Assembly (NCBI GenBank): GCA_029865265.1
Contig: JAOUHG010000001.1
Span: 29,213-93,212, forward strand
Direction: 5' to 3'
Length of the DNA stretch: 64,000 nt
DNA from: Candidatus Krumholzibacteriia bacterium
Lineage (GTDB): Bacteria > Krumholzibacteriota > Krumholzibacteriia > WVZY01 > JAKEHA01
Made by a program: the position numbers and the translations under genes. Below are positions 63,116-64,000 of the stretch, one piece after another (positions within the stretch are counted from its first letter, which is position 1; every line of letters starts with the position of its first letter). Below the pieces are notes generated by a model. The model was not told the DNA's origin and ran no database searches. It saw only the letters and a list, made by a program, of their open reading frames with translations.

Positions 63116-64000
63116 GTGTGGGCCGCGATCAGCCGTAGAAGCCGGGCCGGATTCGGGGCGCTCGCGCTTGCCGTGGCGCTGTTGCTGGTGGCGGACACGC
63201 TGCCAGCCGCTGACGCGGACTACTGCGGCGAGTACCGGTTTGCGTCGGGGGGGCTGGTCTCGGTTCTCACAGAAGGCACCACGGCCGGGACCACGCGCCT
63301 GGTTGCGACCATCTGGGAGAGCGGACGGGTGGGCGCGTTGCTTGCGGACACCCTCGACCGCTTTACCATGTCGCCGCCGGACGCGGACGGCAACACTCCC
63401 ACCATCACTTTTGACAGAAGCCCTGGCGGAACCATAGCCGCCCTCACCCTCGAGACGCCCGGGCAGGTGCCGCGCCATGCCCCGCGCGTGGTCACCTTTC
63501 ACGAAGAAGAACTCCTCTTCACCAGCGGCGACGCCACGCTGTCGGGAACCGTCAAGATTCCAGTCGGCGATGGGCCGTTTCCCGGGATCGTGCTGGTGCA
63601 CGGCTCCGGACCGGCCGGGCGCGAGTCGGTGGAGTCGATGGCGCGCTTCTTCGTGAGCATCGGCTTTGCCACTCTGAGCTACGACAAGCGCGGTTGCGGA
63701 GGATCCACCGGCGACTGGAAGACGGCGGATCTGCTCCAACTCGCGCGCGACGCGCTGGTGGGCGTGGCTATCCTGCGCGCGCGTGATGACGTGGATCCAA
63801 CGCGTGTGGGGATGTGGGGGATCAGCCAGGGTGGGTGGGTGGCGCCGATTGCCGCATCCCACTGGACGAGCGTGGCCTTCGTCATCAATCATTCGGGGCC
63901 GGCCACGAGCCTGCGGCGCCAGGACACCTTCATGATGTCACGGGTGCTGGAGATGCAGGATGTGCCGCCGGACGACATCGACCTCGCCGTGGCCGCCCTC
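63116..64000 (+). CDS. Secreted alpha/beta hydrolase, 3' partial
   Basis: The GTG directly after the DUF3943 stop opens a frame that runs off the right edge, giving 295 residues so far. The N-terminus is hydrophobic (FGALALAVALLLVADTLPAADA), a signal peptide. The hydrolase domain has the oxyanion region VLVHGSGPAGRES, the LSYDKRGCGGS segment and the nucleophile elbow MWGISQGGW with Ser237. This is the same family as the broken gene at 10191-10801. The 885 bases visible include no late Asp/His of the triad, which would lie past the edge. Substrate unknown. Confidence 0.82.
   Translation, partial: MWAAISRRSRAGFGALALAVALLLVADTLPAADADYCGEYRFASGGLVSVLTEGTTAGTTRLVATIWESGRVGALLADTLDRFTMSPPDADGNTPTITFDRSPGGTIAALTLETPGQVPRHAPRVVTFHEEELLFTSGDATLSGTVKIPVGDGPFPGIVLVHGSGPAGRESVESMARFFVSIGFATLSYDKRGCGGSTGDWKTADLLQLARDALVGVAILRARDDVDPTRVGMWGISQGGWVAPIAASHWTSVAFVINHSGPATSLRRQDTFMMSRVLEMQDVPPDDIDLAVAAL

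Noticed and set aside
61043..63892. A 949-residue open frame on the minus strand
   Set aside because: Antisense to the DUF3943 and hydrolase genes, which have clear signals and motifs; the frame has none.

Overview
The window reads as a chromosomal segment from an uncultured, high-GC, Gram-negative bacterium of the FCB type, most like Candidatus Eisenbacteria or a neighbour. The placement is inferred from three things. Eight secreted proteins end in the same NPFNP...W-x-G-x(n)-SG-x-Y...K-M-x-L-L-K tail, a FlgD-Ig-like/type-IX-style sorting domain. There is a hybrid two-component regulator of the Bacteroidetes kind. Outer-membrane and lipoprotein genes are abundant. No rRNA, tRNA, CRISPR array, insertion sequence or phage gene was seen. 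One pseudogene was found, and both window ends cut through a gene.

Layout. 1-5.8 kb: a plus-strand beta-1,3-glucan (laminarin) module, with a GH16-like protein (cut at the left edge), a two-CBM protein, a GH17 glucanase, and a GH16-Ig-CBM6 laminarinase overlapping the GH17 gene by 4 nt. 5.8-10.8 kb (minus): a secreted MEMO-family protein, a lipoprotein, a PA-domain zinc metalloprotease coupled to a 145-residue secreted partner, and a broken alpha/beta hydrolase. 10.9-18.4 kb: signalling and envelope genes, namely a response regulator-HATPase protein, a sulfatase-like membrane enzyme, a vWA protein, an anti-sigma/ECF sigma pair, a dimethylargininase and a STAS protein. 18.4-32.8 kb (plus): a 1404-residue hybrid sensor/regulator, then a run of secreted proteins ending in a 2345-residue subtilase. 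32.8-39.5 kb (minus): a membrane spermidine-synthase-like protein, a periplasmic metallophosphatase, a second copy of the metalloprotease/145-residue-partner cassette, and two small proteins.

39.8-45 kb (plus): an MscS channel, a small Cys-rich protein, asparagine synthetase and a GT4 glycosyltransferase. 45-53 kb (minus): an unusual four-gene block. It holds a nucleotide-transporter-like protein, an Omp85 barrel whose periplasmic N-terminus carries kinase-like motifs, a Ser/Thr protein kinase with N-terminal membrane helices, and a second transporter-like protein fused to HEAT-like repeats. 53-64 kb: CcmH-like, ParA, hemolysin III, a secreted sorting-domain protein, EttA, a lipoprotein/SGNH-hydrolase pair, a DUF3943 outer-membrane protein and a right-truncated secreted alpha/beta hydrolase.

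The two most interesting candidates are the 45-53 kb block, where kinase-like and nucleotide-transporter-like genes overlap and could in principle serve phosphorylation outside the cytoplasm (inference), and the duplicated metalloprotease/partner cassette, whose 145-residue partner I do not recognise. Many start codons were moved inward from the longest open frame to a ribosome binding site and signal peptide; the reason is given in each entry.
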